Assembly (NCBI RefSeq): GCF_000377505.1
Contig: NZ_KB898192.1
Span: 124,001-188,000 of the forward strand
Direction: 5' to 3'
Length of the DNA stretch: 64,000 nt
Origin: Paenibacillus massiliensis 2301065 = DSM 16942
GTDB lineage: Bacteria > Bacillota > Bacilli > Paenibacillales > Paenibacillaceae
The notes beneath the pieces are model-generated. The model searched no databases. It saw only the letters and a program-made list of their open reading frames with translations, and was not told where the DNA came from. The position numbers and the translations under genes were made by a program. Shown piece by piece: positions 9,705-18,137 of this stretch; positions within the stretch are counted from its first letter, which is position 1, and each line of letters starts with the position of its first letter.

Positions 9705-9748
9705 GAAAAAACACACGCCGGCTCTCCTAAAGAGTCATGCGTGTGTTT
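9705..9748 (-). terminator. terminator after cheR
   Basis: AAACACACGC pairs with GCGTGTGTTT around an inner GACTCT/AGGAGA-type stem, followed by a run of T on the minus strand. It lies 16 nt after the cheR stop. Confidence 0.85.
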
Positions 9749-9763
9749 CCCCAAACCTTGATG

Positions 9764-10564
9764 CTAGGCCTTTTTCCGATAGAAGAATGTCTCGGTAGCC
9801 TCCAGGTTGTACTGTCCTGGCGAGAATATCTGCTCCGTGCTGCCTACGAACAATACGCCCCCTGGCCGAAGACTCTTAGCGAATTTCTGATACAGTAGAT
9901 GCTTGGCCTCTTCTGTAAAATAAATCATGACATTGCGACAAATGATTAGATCATACCCATCCTCAAAGGTATCTAGCAACAAGTTCTGCTTCTTGAACTG
10001 CACAGCCTTCTTGAGCTTCTCATCAATTCGATACATCATGCCATCAGGCTTGAAGTATTTGCTAGCCACTTCCTTAGGTACATCCTTGAGTGACCTCTCC
10101 AAATACTTGCCTTCCTTCGCCTTCCCGAGCGCGCCGTCATCAATGTCTGTGGCATGAATCGTAGATTCCGCAAGCAGACCTTTTCCATCCAGAACCATTG
10201 CTAGGCTGTAAGGCTCTTCTCCTGTCGAGCAAGCTGCACTCCACAGCTTCAAGCGACGTTTCCCGGCAAGTAGCTCTGGCAATACAACATCCCGCAGCAC
10301 TTCCCAGCGGTTCGGATTTCTCCAGAATTCAGACACGTTGATGGTCATCCGATCCAAAAACTCATAGAAAAGCGGCTTTTCCTTCATCATTGCCTCATAG
10401 AAGGAGACAAAGGTCGTGTAGCCGTTCTTATTGCGGAGTGTCGTTAGACGCCGCTTCATCTGGGCTTCCTTATACTGTGCAAGATCAATACCTGTGCTTG
10501 TCTTAACGTTGCGAATGAACGCTGCGTAGTCAGGATCAGGCTGACTTTGTTCTAGCTGACTCAT
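9764..10564 (-). CDS. cheR: chemotaxis protein methyltransferase CheR
   Basis: Methylates glutamates of chemoreceptors using S-adenosylmethionine, tuning adaptation. An N-terminal all-alpha CheR domain is followed by the SAM-binding WSAACSTGEEPYS motif near residue 105 and by RNVMIYF in the catalytic domain. The ATG at 10564 is preferred over the in-frame one at 10573 because AAGGG is 10 nt upstream of it. It follows ndk by 28 nt. Other chemotaxis genes are not nearby, which also holds for B. subtilis cheR. Confidence 0.95.
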   Translation of the reverse strand: MSQLEQSQPDPDYAAFIRNVKTSTGIDLAQYKEAQMKRRLTTLRNKNGYTTFVSFYEAMMKEKPLFYEFLDRMTINVSEFWRNPNRWEVLRDVVLPELLAGKRRLKLWSAACSTGEEPYSLAMVLDGKGLLAESTIHATDIDDGALGKAKEGKYLERSLKDVPKEVASKYFKPDGMMYRIDEKLKKAVQFKKQNLLLDTFEDGYDLIICRNVMIYFTEEAKHLLYQKFAKSLRPGGVLFVGSTEQIFSPGQYNLEATETFFYRKKA

Positions 10565-10592
10565 GATACCCATCCCTTACATGTATATTCTC

Positions 10593-11036
10593 CTAGATCC
10601 AGGTCGCCACGCTTTTCTCATACTGTACCAATTCTGTTGGAGCAAAAAAATTCGCAATTTCGCGCTCGGCACTCTGCGGAGAATCCGAGCCATGAATCAG
10701 GTTGAAGGGCGTATGGGCGGCAAAATCTCCGCGAATCGTCCCTGGCAGTGCCTCAGTTACACTCGTCTTCCCGATTAGCATACGGGACAGCGTGACGATA
10801 TCGTCTCCCTCCCACACCATCGCAAAGACAGGGCCGGAAGTGATAAAGCTAACGAGTTTCTCAAAAAAAGGCTTGCCGACATGCTCTGCATAATGCCGCT
10901 CCGCCTGTTCTCTAGTAACCTGAACAAACTTTCCAGCAACCAGCTTGAAGCCTTTGTCCTCCAGGCGGCTGATAATTCTGCCGATTAACCCCCGTTGAAC
11001 TCCATCTGGCTTAACCATTAGAAACGTGCGATCCAT
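10593..11036 (-). CDS. ndk: nucleoside diphosphate kinase
   Basis: Equilibrates nucleoside di- and triphosphates through a phosphohistidine. It has [15 protein letters not shown] at the N terminus, the active-site NLIHGSDS near residue 115, and the family length of 147 residues. The ATG at 11036 is chosen over 11051 because GGAG, which includes the first ATG, then sits 9 nt upstream. It is preceded by a 13-bp inverted repeat in the 5' untranslated region. Confidence 0.96.
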   Translation of the reverse strand: MDRTFLMVKPDGVQRGLIGRIISRLEDKGFKLVAGKFVQVTREQAERHYAEHVGKPFFEKLVSFITSGPVFAMVWEGDDIVTLSRMLIGKTSVTEALPGTIRGDFAAHTPFNLIHGSDSPQSAEREIANFFAPTELVQYEKSVATWI

Positions 11037-11079
11037 AGGCTCACTCTCCATCCGAATACGATTTCAGTATGTTATCGAC

Positions 11080-11125
11080 TGAATCAATTTCACAACTTAT
11101 TCATAGCCATTATGAAATTGATTCA
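11080..11125. repeat. perfect 13-bp inverted repeat upstream of ndk
   Basis: TGAATCAATTTCA (11080-11092) is exactly complementary to TGAAATTGATTCA (11113-11125), with 20 nt between. No T-run follows in either direction, so it is not a standard terminator. It sits between the ndk start (11036) and a possible TAGAAT -10 near 11140, which suggests a 5' UTR hairpin or an operator. Confidence 0.8.
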
Positions 11126-11227
11126 ACTTCCATTGTATTCTAACAGAAACCATGTAAACGTTTAAAGTACTTTGTCATCTGTTTAATAAGTTACGATAAA
11201 CATGAATTCATGCTTCCCATTCATCTG

Positions 11228-12202
11228 TCAATACGTACGTCTGGTCACGAAATGGGCAATGTCTCGCAGTGTCTTCTTGACCTTCTGATCTGGTAAAAGA
11301 TCCAGGGAACTCAAGGCTTTCTCTATATATCGGTCAGCCAGCTGCTCCGCTTTAGCCAGTCCTCCGCTTGCTTTGATCAAATCAATCGCCTTCTGAGAGC
11401 TGTAACCGTCCTCATGAGCTCGAATCAATTCAATCTCATCTCTGAGCAGCCTACTAAGCTCCGGTTGCTGCAGCGCATAGATCACTGGCAGTGTAATATT
11501 GCCTTGTCTCATATCACTACCAGGCGGCTTACCAATCTGTTTTTCTGTTCCGCACAGATCGAGAATGTCATCCTGAATCTGGAATGCCATGCCCACATTG
11601 TACCCATAGCTATACAGCAATGAACCCACTGCCGGGGAGGCATCCGCAGCCATTGCACCAAGCTGACAGCTTACCGCGATTAGTAGCGCAGTTTTGCGGC
11701 GAATGCGCAGCAGATAGTTTCGCACGCTCTGTTCTGTATTGAAGAAATCTCGAATTTGTTCCATCTCGCCGATGGACATTTGCACCAAAGCCTTGGAGAG
11801 CACGCGGTGAATATCCGGGTTAGGTAGCTCCGCCACCATAGCCAGTGCCCGTGCATATATGTAGTCGCCAGTATACATCGCTATCCGATTGTCCCACTTG
11901 GCCTTCACCGTTAGCTGCCCCCGACGAGTCTCGGCATCATCAATGACATCATCATGAACGAGCGAGGCTGAATGAATCAGTTCCAGTGGCACAGCCACGC
12001 GCTTCAATCTTTCCAGATCGTACGCGCCAAATTTGCCCCCCAGCAGTACGAACACAGGACGAAGCCGCTTGCCGCCTGCCTTGAGCAGATGCATGGAAGT
12101 CGCCCCAATCAACGGCTCATGCGTATCAATGCTACGGTAGAGCTCATCCTCGATGTAGCCCATATCTTTTTTTAATAAACCGAACAATTCCAATCGTTTC
12201 AT
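11228..12202 (-). CDS. hepT: heptaprenyl diphosphate synthase component II
   Basis: Catalytic subunit of the two-component prenyltransferase that makes the C35 side chain of menaquinone-7. It is 324 residues. The first aspartate-rich motif reads LVHDDVIDDA and the second reads QIQDDILD, both typical of trans-polyprenyl synthases. The lysine and arginine of GGKRLRP bind isopentenyl diphosphate. It overlaps the end of mqnA by 4 nt. The partner subunit HepS is encoded at the head of the same operon. Confidence 0.95.
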   Translation of the reverse strand: MKRLELFGLLKKDMGYIEDELYRSIDTHEPLIGATSMHLLKAGGKRLRPVFVLLGGKFGAYDLERLKRVAVPLELIHSASLVHDDVIDDAETRRGQLTVKAKWDNRIAMYTGDYIYARALAMVAELPNPDIHRVLSKALVQMSIGEMEQIRDFFNTEQSVRNYLLRIRRKTALLIAVSCQLGAMAADASPAVGSLLYSYGYNVGMAFQIQDDILDLCGTEKQIGKPPGSDMRQGNITLPVIYALQQPELSRLLRDEIELIRAHEDGYSSQKAIDLIKASGGLAKAEQLADRYIEKALSSLDLLPDQKVKKTLRDIAHFVTRRTY

Positions 12203-13065
12203 TCTTTCACCCGTATCAGCATATTGTCATTCCATAATTCCAGGTTAATCTCTTGCGGAAGCAGACCCATCTCATGTGCATAACGTAGATACAGCTCAAG
12301 TCCACTTTGTTCTCTCTTGCCAAAATCATAACATAGATTGGTGAAATATTGCTTCCAGTATGTTTCTGTTCCGCCAATGTCCTTCATGGCCTGCTCTATG
12401 ACCGGAGTCAAATTCTCCAGACTTTGACGCTTGCTGGCATGAAAGGCCTCCACGATCTCCGCGACAGCCTCAGGTCTATGCTCGGCGACTTCCCGTCGGA
12501 CAGCCCATACAGCAAAGGTCATGCTATGTCCCGTCCACTCCTTCCATAGAGCGCCAAGGTCAGTCACGACATAGTCCTCGTTGGCCCAGGAAGCACGGAT
12601 CGCATGATCTCCGATTAACAATGCCGCATCAGCCTGTCTCATCATTGTATCCAAATCTGGCTCACAGTCAAAATATTCCGGCTCCCCCCCCAAATACCTG
12701 CTCATGAGGATCTTCAACAAATTAATCGAGGTTGCTGATGTATTTGTCAGTGCTATCCTTCCGTTACGGATATCCTTCAACGGCTTGCGTGAGAAGAGCA
12801 AAATGGATTTCACTGCTCCGTCCACGCTGACTGATAATTGTGGAAGAATCAACAGATGCTCCGCCGCAGATGCGTAAGCAAAAGAAGACATAGCGCTCAT
12901 ATCGAGTAAGCCCTCTGTAATTCTGCGGTTCAGCACTGCCGGAACCTTCGTTACTAGCTCAGCCGATGTTCGAAGTTGCTCTGTATGAAAATGATGGAAC
13001 ACTGGCCATGCATTCGTATATTGAATTTTACCGATGAACAGAGGTTCATGATTGTCCTTGGTCAT
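12199..13065 (-). CDS. mqnA: chorismate dehydratase MqnA (futalosine menaquinone pathway)
   Basis: Predicted to dehydrate chorismate to 3-enolpyruvylbenzoate, the first step of the futalosine route. It resembles the MqnA/MqnD periplasmic-binding fold: GKIQYTNAWPVF at the N terminus, MSAMSSFAYA, LTNTSATSINLLK, and a LLIGDHAIRA stretch. It is 288 residues from the ATG at 13065, which has GGGGTGAG about 5 nt upstream; a GTG at 13074 lacks a site. It overlaps the end of ubiX. Its neighbours are all quinone genes, which fits the role. Confidence 0.9.
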   Translation of the reverse strand: MTKDNHEPLFIGKIQYTNAWPVFHHFHTEQLRTSAELVTKVPAVLNRRITEGLLDMSAMSSFAYASAAEHLLILPQLSVSVDGAVKSILLFSRKPLKDIRNGRIALTNTSATSINLLKILMSRYLGGEPEYFDCEPDLDTMMRQADAALLIGDHAIRASWANEDYVVTDLGALWKEWTGHSMTFAVWAVRREVAEHRPEAVAEIVEAFHASKRQSLENLTPVIEQAMKDIGGTETYWKQYFTNLCYDFGKREQSGLELYLRYAHEMGLLPQEINLELWNDNMLIRVKE

Positions 13066-13672
13066 CTGGCTCACCCCATCTCGTATACAGCTTATGCTCT
13101 ATGCGAAGACTGTCCAGCACCTTTCCGACAAGGAAGTGGACAAGATCTTCTATGCTACGTGGTTGAAAATAAAAAGCCGGCATGGCCGGAATGATCTTGA
13201 CGCCAAGCTGTGCCAGCTTCAGCATATTCTCCAGGTGAATCGCATGAAGCGGAGTTTCGCGCGGTACCAGTACAAGCGGTCTCCCCTCCTTGATCATAAC
13301 GTCAGCCGCTCTGGCCATCAGGTTATCTGAGGTCCCGTGAGCAACGGCAGACAACGTGCCCATGGAGCAAGGCATGACAATCATTGCATCCACCAGAAAA
13401 GAGCCACTAGCTACCGAGGCACCAATATCCGTTACCGGATGATATATAAGAGAACCGGGACGGTCTCCGAACATGTCGTTCAGTGTTCCTTCCCGGTCAG
13501 TCACATTCCAGCCAAGTTCTTCCTTCAATACGCGCCAGCCGGCATTAGAGACCACCAGATGCACCTCGATGCCAGCATCAAGCAACGTCTCGATTAGTCT
13601 GACGCCGTAAATACTCCCGCTTGCACCTGTAATACCCACAACGATTCTCTTGTATGCTGCTGCAGCCATCAT
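13046..13672 (-). CDS. ubiX: flavin prenyltransferase UbiX
   Basis: Makes prenylated FMN, the cofactor of UbiD-type decarboxylases. It is 208 residues with the flavin-binding GITGASGSIYG motif at the N terminus and the VPRETPLHAIH stretch typical of the family. It starts as an ATGA overlap with the preceding ubiA-like gene. In the futalosine route a UbiX/UbiD pair decarboxylates the naphthoate; no ubiD is in this window, so it should lie elsewhere. Confidence 0.93.
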   Translation of the reverse strand: MMAAAAYKRIVVGITGASGSIYGVRLIETLLDAGIEVHLVVSNAGWRVLKEELGWNVTDREGTLNDMFGDRPGSLIYHPVTDIGASVASGSFLVDAMIVMPCSMGTLSAVAHGTSDNLMARAADVMIKEGRPLVLVPRETPLHAIHLENMLKLAQLGVKIIPAMPAFYFQPRSIEDLVHFLVGKVLDSLRIEHKLYTRWGEPDDQGQS

Positions 13673-14541
13673 AATTGTCGCACCACTAAATCCAGGAAGG
13701 TAAAGACGAACACAACAATACTCAGCGCACCATTCATAGTGAAGAACGCCGTCTGCAGTCTGCTCAAGTCTTTAGGTGTCACAATGTAATGCTCGTAGAA
13801 CAGGATAATGTAAGATAGAATCATGCCCGCCAGATACCACCAGCTCAGATTGGCTGCGAAGAACAGCACCACAAAGCCAATCGCCGTTACGATATGAAAT
13901 GCCCGAGCAATATGAAGTGAACGAGCAACACCAAATCGTGCAGGTATCGAATACACACCTTCACGCTGATCGAACTCAATATCCTGACAAGCGTAAATGA
14001 TATCAAAGCCTGCTGTCCAGCAAGCAATGGTCAGATAAAATACAAATGCAGCCCAATCAACCTGCCCGGTTACAGCAACCCAGCCGCCAAGCGGAGCCAG
14101 TCCAATGGTCAGACCCAGTACGACGTGACAGAGCCAGGTAAAGCGCTTCGTGTAGGAGTAGAATACCAGCATGAACAGCGCAACAGGGAACAGCTTGAAG
14201 GCCAGTGGGCTCAACTGGTACGATGCCCATAGCAACAAAGCAAGACAGATCAGTGTAAAGATCAGTACCTCGGAGGACTTCAAGAGTCCTGCCGGAATCG
14301 CCCTACCAGCCGTACGCGGATTCTTGGCATCAATAAAGCGATCAATCATCCGATTGAAGCCGAACGCTGCGCTTCGAGCGCCGAACATTGCGAGTAAGAT
14401 CCAGCCGATCTGCGCCCAGGTAGGCAGTTGATTGCTTACTACGAAGGAGCCCAGAATCGCTCCCATAAATGCAAAAGGTAAAGCAAATACTGTATGCTCG
14501 ATCTTGATCATTTCAGAGAAAATTTTGACTTTTTTAAACAT
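13669..14541 (-). CDS. ubiA: UbiA-family prenyltransferase (MqnP-like)
   Basis: Predicted membrane enzyme that attaches the heptaprenyl chain to the aromatic ring of a menaquinone precursor. It is 290 residues with about eight hydrophobic segments. The first aspartate motif reads NRMIDRFID and the second is ACQDIEFDQREG. The ATG at 14541 has AAGGAGAG 8 nt upstream; the frame extends to 14577 without support. It overlaps menG by 8 nt. It looks closer to the 4-hydroxybenzoate/MqnP branch than to MenA, consistent with mqnA beside it. Confidence 0.88.
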   Translation of the reverse strand: MFKKVKIFSEMIKIEHTVFALPFAFMGAILGSFVVSNQLPTWAQIGWILLAMFGARSAAFGFNRMIDRFIDAKNPRTAGRAIPAGLLKSSEVLIFTLICLALLLWASYQLSPLAFKLFPVALFMLVFYSYTKRFTWLCHVVLGLTIGLAPLGGWVAVTGQVDWAAFVFYLTIACWTAGFDIIYACQDIEFDQREGVYSIPARFGVARSLHIARAFHIVTAIGFVVLFFAANLSWWYLAGMILSYIILFYEHYIVTPKDLSRLQTAFFTMNGALSIVVFVFTFLDLVVRQL

Positions 14542-15271
14542 GCTGACTCTCCTTAATTCCGATATGCAATGCCGCAATTCCTCCAGTTAACGGATAGGCT
14601 TTGACCTCTTTCAATCCGATCTCGCGGAAGATGCCGGCAAGCTCTTCCCTTCCGGGGAACAGTGCCAAAGAATCAGGAAGCCACTTGTACTGCTCGTATC
14701 TTTTCGCGAACCATTTGGCCAAACGAGGTAATACCTTCTGGAAATAAAAATAATACAGTCCCTTGAATGGCTGCCAAGTCGGCTTGGACAGCTCCAGGCA
14801 TACCACTTGTCCACCAGGCTTGACTACCCGATGCATCTCACGAAGCACCTGATGAAGATCAGGTACATTGCGCAGCCCGAATCCAATCGTGATATGGTCA
14901 AAGGAATTATCTGCAAAAGGAAGCTCCATTGCGTTCCCCTGCACAAGCGTAATCTGCTGTTCACGCGATGCTTCCTTAATCTTTCGTCTGCCTACATCCA
15001 ACATATTGTGGCTGAAGTCCAGTCCATGGATGTGCCCTGTTTCACTTGCATACGCCAGTGACAATGTCCAGTCACAGGTACCGCAGCACAGGTCTAGAGC
15101 CGTGTCCCCTGGCCTGACCTCCATTTTCTTCATCGTGAATTTGCGCCAAGCCTTGTGTCGGCGAAAACTCAGGACATCATTCATAATATCGTACTTACCC
15201 GCAATACTCTCGAAGACCTCATGAACAAATTGTTCTTTCGGCTTGGTCTGACTTGAACCCACTGTATTCAC
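14534..15271 (-). CDS. menG: demethylmenaquinone methyltransferase
   Basis: SAM-dependent C-methylation of demethylmenaquinone, the last step of menaquinone synthesis (UbiE/MenG family, menH/gerCB in B. subtilis). It is 245 residues. The SAM motif LDLCCGTCDW lies near residue 60 and ITIGFGLRNVPD is the family signature. The GTG start directly follows the hepS stop and has AAGGGAAGG upstream. hepS-menG-hepT is the B. subtilis order; here three extra genes separate menG from hepT. Confidence 0.96.
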   Translation of the reverse strand: MNTVGSSQTKPKEQFVHEVFESIAGKYDIMNDVLSFRRHKAWRKFTMKKMEVRPGDTALDLCCGTCDWTLSLAYASETGHIHGLDFSHNMLDVGRRKIKEASREQQITLVQGNAMELPFADNSFDHITIGFGLRNVPDLHQVLREMHRVVKPGGQVVCLELSKPTWQPFKGLYYFYFQKVLPRLAKWFAKRYEQYKWLPDSLALFPGREELAGIFREIGLKEVKAYPLTGGIAALHIGIKESQHV

Positions 15272-16132
15272 CTAACCTTCCCTTGCAACCTGGCGATGAT
15301 AATGTATGAGAGACAAGAACGGATCGATCATCCGCACAATGTCGGAACGGATATCGGATTGTACCCCACTCCAGCGTTCGATCTGCTCCAAGGCTGTATC
15401 CAGCTTGCCGAGAAGACCTTCTCTCACTTTATACTTCACTACGAGCCTGTCCCAGGATGCCCCATCCAGCTGACCATCAGCCAGTAATCCCCTGTCCTCT
15501 GGTGCTCCGGAGTTCCAGATTAGCCAATAGGCATAGCTGCACTTCGTAAGCATCTGCTTCGAGAGTGTTGTCAGCTCCTGTCCAATTGTCTCACATACAG
15601 CAAAGGACTCAAGCAGCCCTGCCCACGACTCCTGGTCAGCGACTGCAACCCTGCTTCCGAATGACTCGAACAAGGTCTTCTTCAACTGGACGCTCGCACC
15701 CAGGTACTCTTGTGCTGTCAAGTTGTCTTGTCCCATCTTGGCATACAGCACCATCTTATCCTCATTCACCTGACAGACCGCACGGCTGAGGCTGGATATC
15801 GTCTCTACTTGTCCTGCATGAGACAACAGCTGATAGAAGCGGCTGCTGAAATAGTCCCCCGCAAGCACCTTCAGCTGCCTGGAGCGCATCTCACGCATCC
15901 CGAGTGTCCCTGAAGCATCTATCATGTCGTGGGTATCGAGACCCATTTGTACCAGCGAAGTGACGAGGGGATAGAGCTCCTCATATCCGTCATTCAGACC
16001 AGGATTCTTCTGTAAAAACAGAAACAACAGCCTGGCACGGCTGTCTGGAAAATCAGGCATATCCGTATGTTGCTGTATCATATCGTATTCCACGTATTTC
16101 GTAGCCATCTGGGGTATGCAGTACGGTTTCAT
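15272..16132 (-). CDS. hepS: heptaprenyl diphosphate synthase component I
   Basis: Regulatory subunit of heptaprenyl diphosphate synthase, which sets product length with HepT. It is 286 residues, mostly helical, with no aspartate-rich catalytic motif, as expected. The assignment rests on moderate similarity (TYPLVTSLVQMGLDTHD-like region and LAGDYFSSRFYQLL) and on its place before menG and hepT. GGAGG lies 7 nt before the ATG. It is the first gene of the menaquinone operon, behind an extended -10 promoter. Confidence 0.9.
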   Translation of the reverse strand: MKPYCIPQMATKYVEYDMIQQHTDMPDFPDSRARLLFLFLQKNPGLNDGYEELYPLVTSLVQMGLDTHDMIDASGTLGMREMRSRQLKVLAGDYFSSRFYQLLSHAGQVETISSLSRAVCQVNEDKMVLYAKMGQDNLTAQEYLGASVQLKKTLFESFGSRVAVADQESWAGLLESFAVCETIGQELTTLSKQMLTKCSYAYWLIWNSGAPEDRGLLADGQLDGASWDRLVVKYKVREGLLGKLDTALEQIERWSGVQSDIRSDIVRMIDPFLSLIHYHRQVAREG

Positions 16133-16186
16133 CCTTAGCCTCCGAGCCTAAACTTTACTGTCAATTAAGATATCGCAATACTGTCT

Positions 16187-16195
16187 ATTATATCA
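16187..16195 (-). promoter_or_regulatory. extended -10 promoter of the hepS operon
   Basis: TGATATAAT on the minus strand is a perfect extended -10 element, 55 nt before the hepS start. The -35 region is poor, which is common for extended -10 promoters. Confidence 0.65.
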
Positions 16196-16273
16196 CATCT
16201 ACACTTTCAGTGCGACTTAAGAACCTTTATAACTCGCTCTTTTTTCGTTCAGTTCTGCTTGGAGTCACGCATC

Positions 16274-16819
16274 CTAGTCATACGATGAAAAGCTGCTACG
16301 CCAAAGTAAGGTATCTGTCACCCTGAAGGTCCGCTTGAGCTCCTCACTCAGTTCGGCTCTGTTCCAGCTACGGAGCTCGGTAAGAGACTGCTGCGGCCAT
16401 TCATTTCGGCGTATGTCTGCCGCCAGCAGCAGATGGCGTCCTCCAGTCCAGGCATCCTCGGCCACAACGCGCAGCAGCAACTGCCTGACATTGGTCGTAC
16501 CATAGAAGCAAAAGGCCGCTGCCTCAGCCATACTTCGATATACAGCCTCGGGTCCCATCTCCTGGGCTTCTAATTTGAGATCAAGCGTCAGCACCTCCTC
16601 GTCCCAAGACACTCGCATGATCGGCACATCCAGAGGGAGCACATTCATTTGGTCTACCAGGTTGTCTTCATTAAGTTCAACCCGCGGCTGGGGAAGTAAT
16701 ACCTCCTCTGCCGACTGGTTCAGGCTGCTACCGATCTCAAGCTGATAGAGGCTGGGGAGCAGCACCGCAGCTGCGGCAGTGATAAGCAGGGAGCCCGCAA
16801 GCGTGATCCAGGGTTTCAT
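16274..16819 (-). CDS. uncharacterised signal-anchored protein between mtrB and hepS
   Basis: Function not recognised. It is 181 residues. An N-terminal hydrophobic segment (about residues 5 to 22, ITLAGSLLITAAAAVLL) suggests a signal peptide or anchor, and the rest appears extracytoplasmic. The soluble part has alternating hydrophobic stretches (RVSWDEEVLTLDL, LLLRVVAED) that resemble the GerMN-type pattern, but this is only an impression. The ATG at 16819 has AGGAGAGAGG upstream. A terminator separates it from mtrB, and a promoter separates it from hepS, so it may be monocistronic. Confidence 0.75.
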   Translation of the reverse strand: MKPWITLAGSLLITAAAAVLLPSLYQLEIGSSLNQSAEEVLLPQPRVELNEDNLVDQMNVLPLDVPIMRVSWDEEVLTLDLKLEAQEMGPEAVYRSMAEAAAFCFYGTTNVRQLLLRVVAEDAWTGGRHLLLAADIRRNEWPQQSLTELRSWNRAELSEELKRTFRVTDTLLWRSSFSSYD

Positions 16820-16938
16820 GGGACCTCTCTCCTGTCTGTACAATTGGCTATATGTTCTATTATCGAATGGATCTTGAATCTATAATCTTGGCTGCAGAGC
16901 TCCGCCCGATAATTCGTCCATACTTCATTGTACATAAG

Positions 16939-16964
16939 AAAAAAGCAGGCTATGCCTGCTTTTT
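16939..16964 (-). terminator. terminator of mtrB
   Basis: AAAAGCAGGC and GCCTGCTTTT flank a 3-nt loop and run into T residues. The 5' arm begins at the mtrB stop codon itself. The symmetrical A and T runs could make it work in both directions. Confidence 0.9.
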
Positions 16965-17193
16965 AATCCTCAGTATCTACTTCACCGTGCTTAGTCAGCA
17001 CGACAGCCTTGCCGCGAATCTTAATCGCCGAGGTATGCTCGGTGAACTGGACGATCAGAATTTCACCCTTATCCAGCTTCTCGGAATGATGTAGCCGTGT
17101 ATCCTGACCCCGTGTCAAGCCGAAGACCTGACAGCCGTTGCTTTTCGCCTTGATGACGACATATTCATTGTTGTTGGGCGTAGTGTTCTCCAT
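16963..17193 (-). CDS. mtrB: trp RNA-binding attenuation protein (TRAP)
   Basis: Eleven-subunit ring protein that, when loaded with tryptophan, wraps (G/U)AG-repeat RNA and promotes termination before trpE. It is 76 residues and aligns with B. subtilis TRAP without gaps in the core: [28 protein letters not shown]. Residues equivalent to the tryptophan site (Thr27, Thr32, Gln49, Thr51, Ser55) and to the RNA contacts (Lys39, Lys58, Arg60) are all present. GGGAGG precedes the ATG. Unlike in B. subtilis, folE (mtrA) is not upstream. No anti-TRAP gene is in the window. Confidence 0.97.
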   Translation of the reverse strand: MENTTPNNNEYVVIKAKSNGCQVFGLTRGQDTRLHHSEKLDKGEILIVQFTEHTSAIKIRGKAVVLTKHGEVDTED

Positions 17194-17292
17194 TGCCGAT
17201 TCCTCCCGTTCTCAATATCTATATGATGGGATAGGCCCATAGGCTTTGTCAACTATCGGCAGCCCTTCTTCGCTGCTCATTCATCTCAAATG

Positions 17293-17320
17293 AAAAGGCT
17301 GTGAATAAAAATTCACAGCC
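17293..17320 (-). terminator. hairpin between mtrB and the repeat array
   Basis: A perfect 10-bp inverted repeat (GGCTGTGAAT, 4-nt loop, ATTCACAGCC) followed by TTTTC on the minus strand. It probably ends hbs transcripts that run through the repeat array. Confidence 0.8.
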
Positions 17321-17344
17321 TCTCTCTGCGTATCGGAAATATGT

Positions 17345-17645
17345 AAGAAAAACATCTATTGTCGTACTATCACAGCAGACAGACCACCTTTAAGCGGAAG
17401 TTTTTCTTGCGATAATCGAATTGTTCAGCTGCGCTGAAAACTTGTAAATTCTATTATCTAAAGAAAAACATCTATTGTCGTACTATCATAGTAGACAGAC
17501 CACCTTAAGCGGAAGTTTTTCTTGCGATAATCGAACTGTTCAGCTGCGCTGAAAACTTATAAATTCTATTATCTAAAGAAAAACATCTATTGTCATACTA
17601 TCACAGTAGACAGGCCACCATTAAGCGGAAGTTTTTCTTTCGATA
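17345..17645. repeat. tandem array of a 115-bp structured repeat
   Basis: Two full copies (17345-17460 and 17461-17575) and one 70-bp partial copy (from 17576) are nearly identical. Each begins with AAGAAAAAC and carries its inverse GTTTTTCTT about 55 nt later. The second half has GATAAT and ATTATC arms around TTCAGCTGCGCTGAA. There are no variable spacers, so this is not a CRISPR array. The array stops exactly at the hbs stop codon. Related copies occur at 32687 to 32779 and 46934 to 46974. Confidence 0.9.
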
Positions 17646-17918
17646 CTATTTAATTCCGTCTTTGAGTGCTTTACCCGGCTTGAATGCTGGGATTTTGCTA
17701 GCTGGAATTTCGATCTCTTCCCCTGTTTGCGGGTTACGACCTTTACGGGCGGAACGCTCACGAACCTCGAAGTTACCAAAACCCACCAATTGTACCTTGT
17801 CACCGGATTGCAGAGCCTCAGAAATCGTATCAAACAGTGCATCCACTGCTTTGGTTACATCCTTCTTGGACAGCTCAGTTTTCTCAGCAACTTGATTGAT
17901 CAAGTCTGTCTTGTTCAC
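17646..17918 (-). CDS. hbs: DNA-binding protein HU
   Basis: Histone-like nucleoid protein that bends DNA as a homodimer. It is 90 residues and nearly identical to B. subtilis HBsu, with [18 protein letters not shown] and the C-terminal [12 protein letters not shown] segment. The GTG at 17918 is preferred to the one at 17927 because AGGAGG is then 8 nt upstream and the protein begins MNKTDLI as in relatives. A promoter lies at 18003 to 18031. Confidence 0.97.
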   Translation of the reverse strand: MNKTDLINQVAEKTELSKKDVTKAVDALFDTISEALQSGDKVQLVGFGNFEVRERSARKGRNPQTGEEIEIPASKIPAFKPGKALKDGIK

Positions 17919-18002
17919 GTTATTCACCTCCTGAATCCAATGTGTATTGCTGGAAATGACAATCTGCAGAACATCCGTCCTTCAGATCGCTGCTAACGAA
18001 GT

Positions 18003-18031
18003 AGTATCAACTCTTTCCGTTTTGCCGTCAA
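18003..18031 (-). promoter_or_regulatory. candidate sigma-A promoter of hbs
   Basis: TTGACG (18031-18026), a 17-nt spacer and GATACT (18008-18003) on the minus strand, about 85 nt before the GTG start. The -35 matches in five of six positions. Confidence 0.6.
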
Positions 18032-18137
18032 ATATACGTATAACCGCTTATTTTTAGTTAGCAATGCCCAAAATCGCTGATAGAACAACATACTTAGGCC
18101 GGAACAAGGTTTATAGTAATACAGAAGATCAACAATT

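Noticed and set aside
17345..17645. Tandem repeats as a CRISPR array
   Set aside because: The units are contiguous and nearly identical through their whole length; there are no variable spacers and no cas genes.
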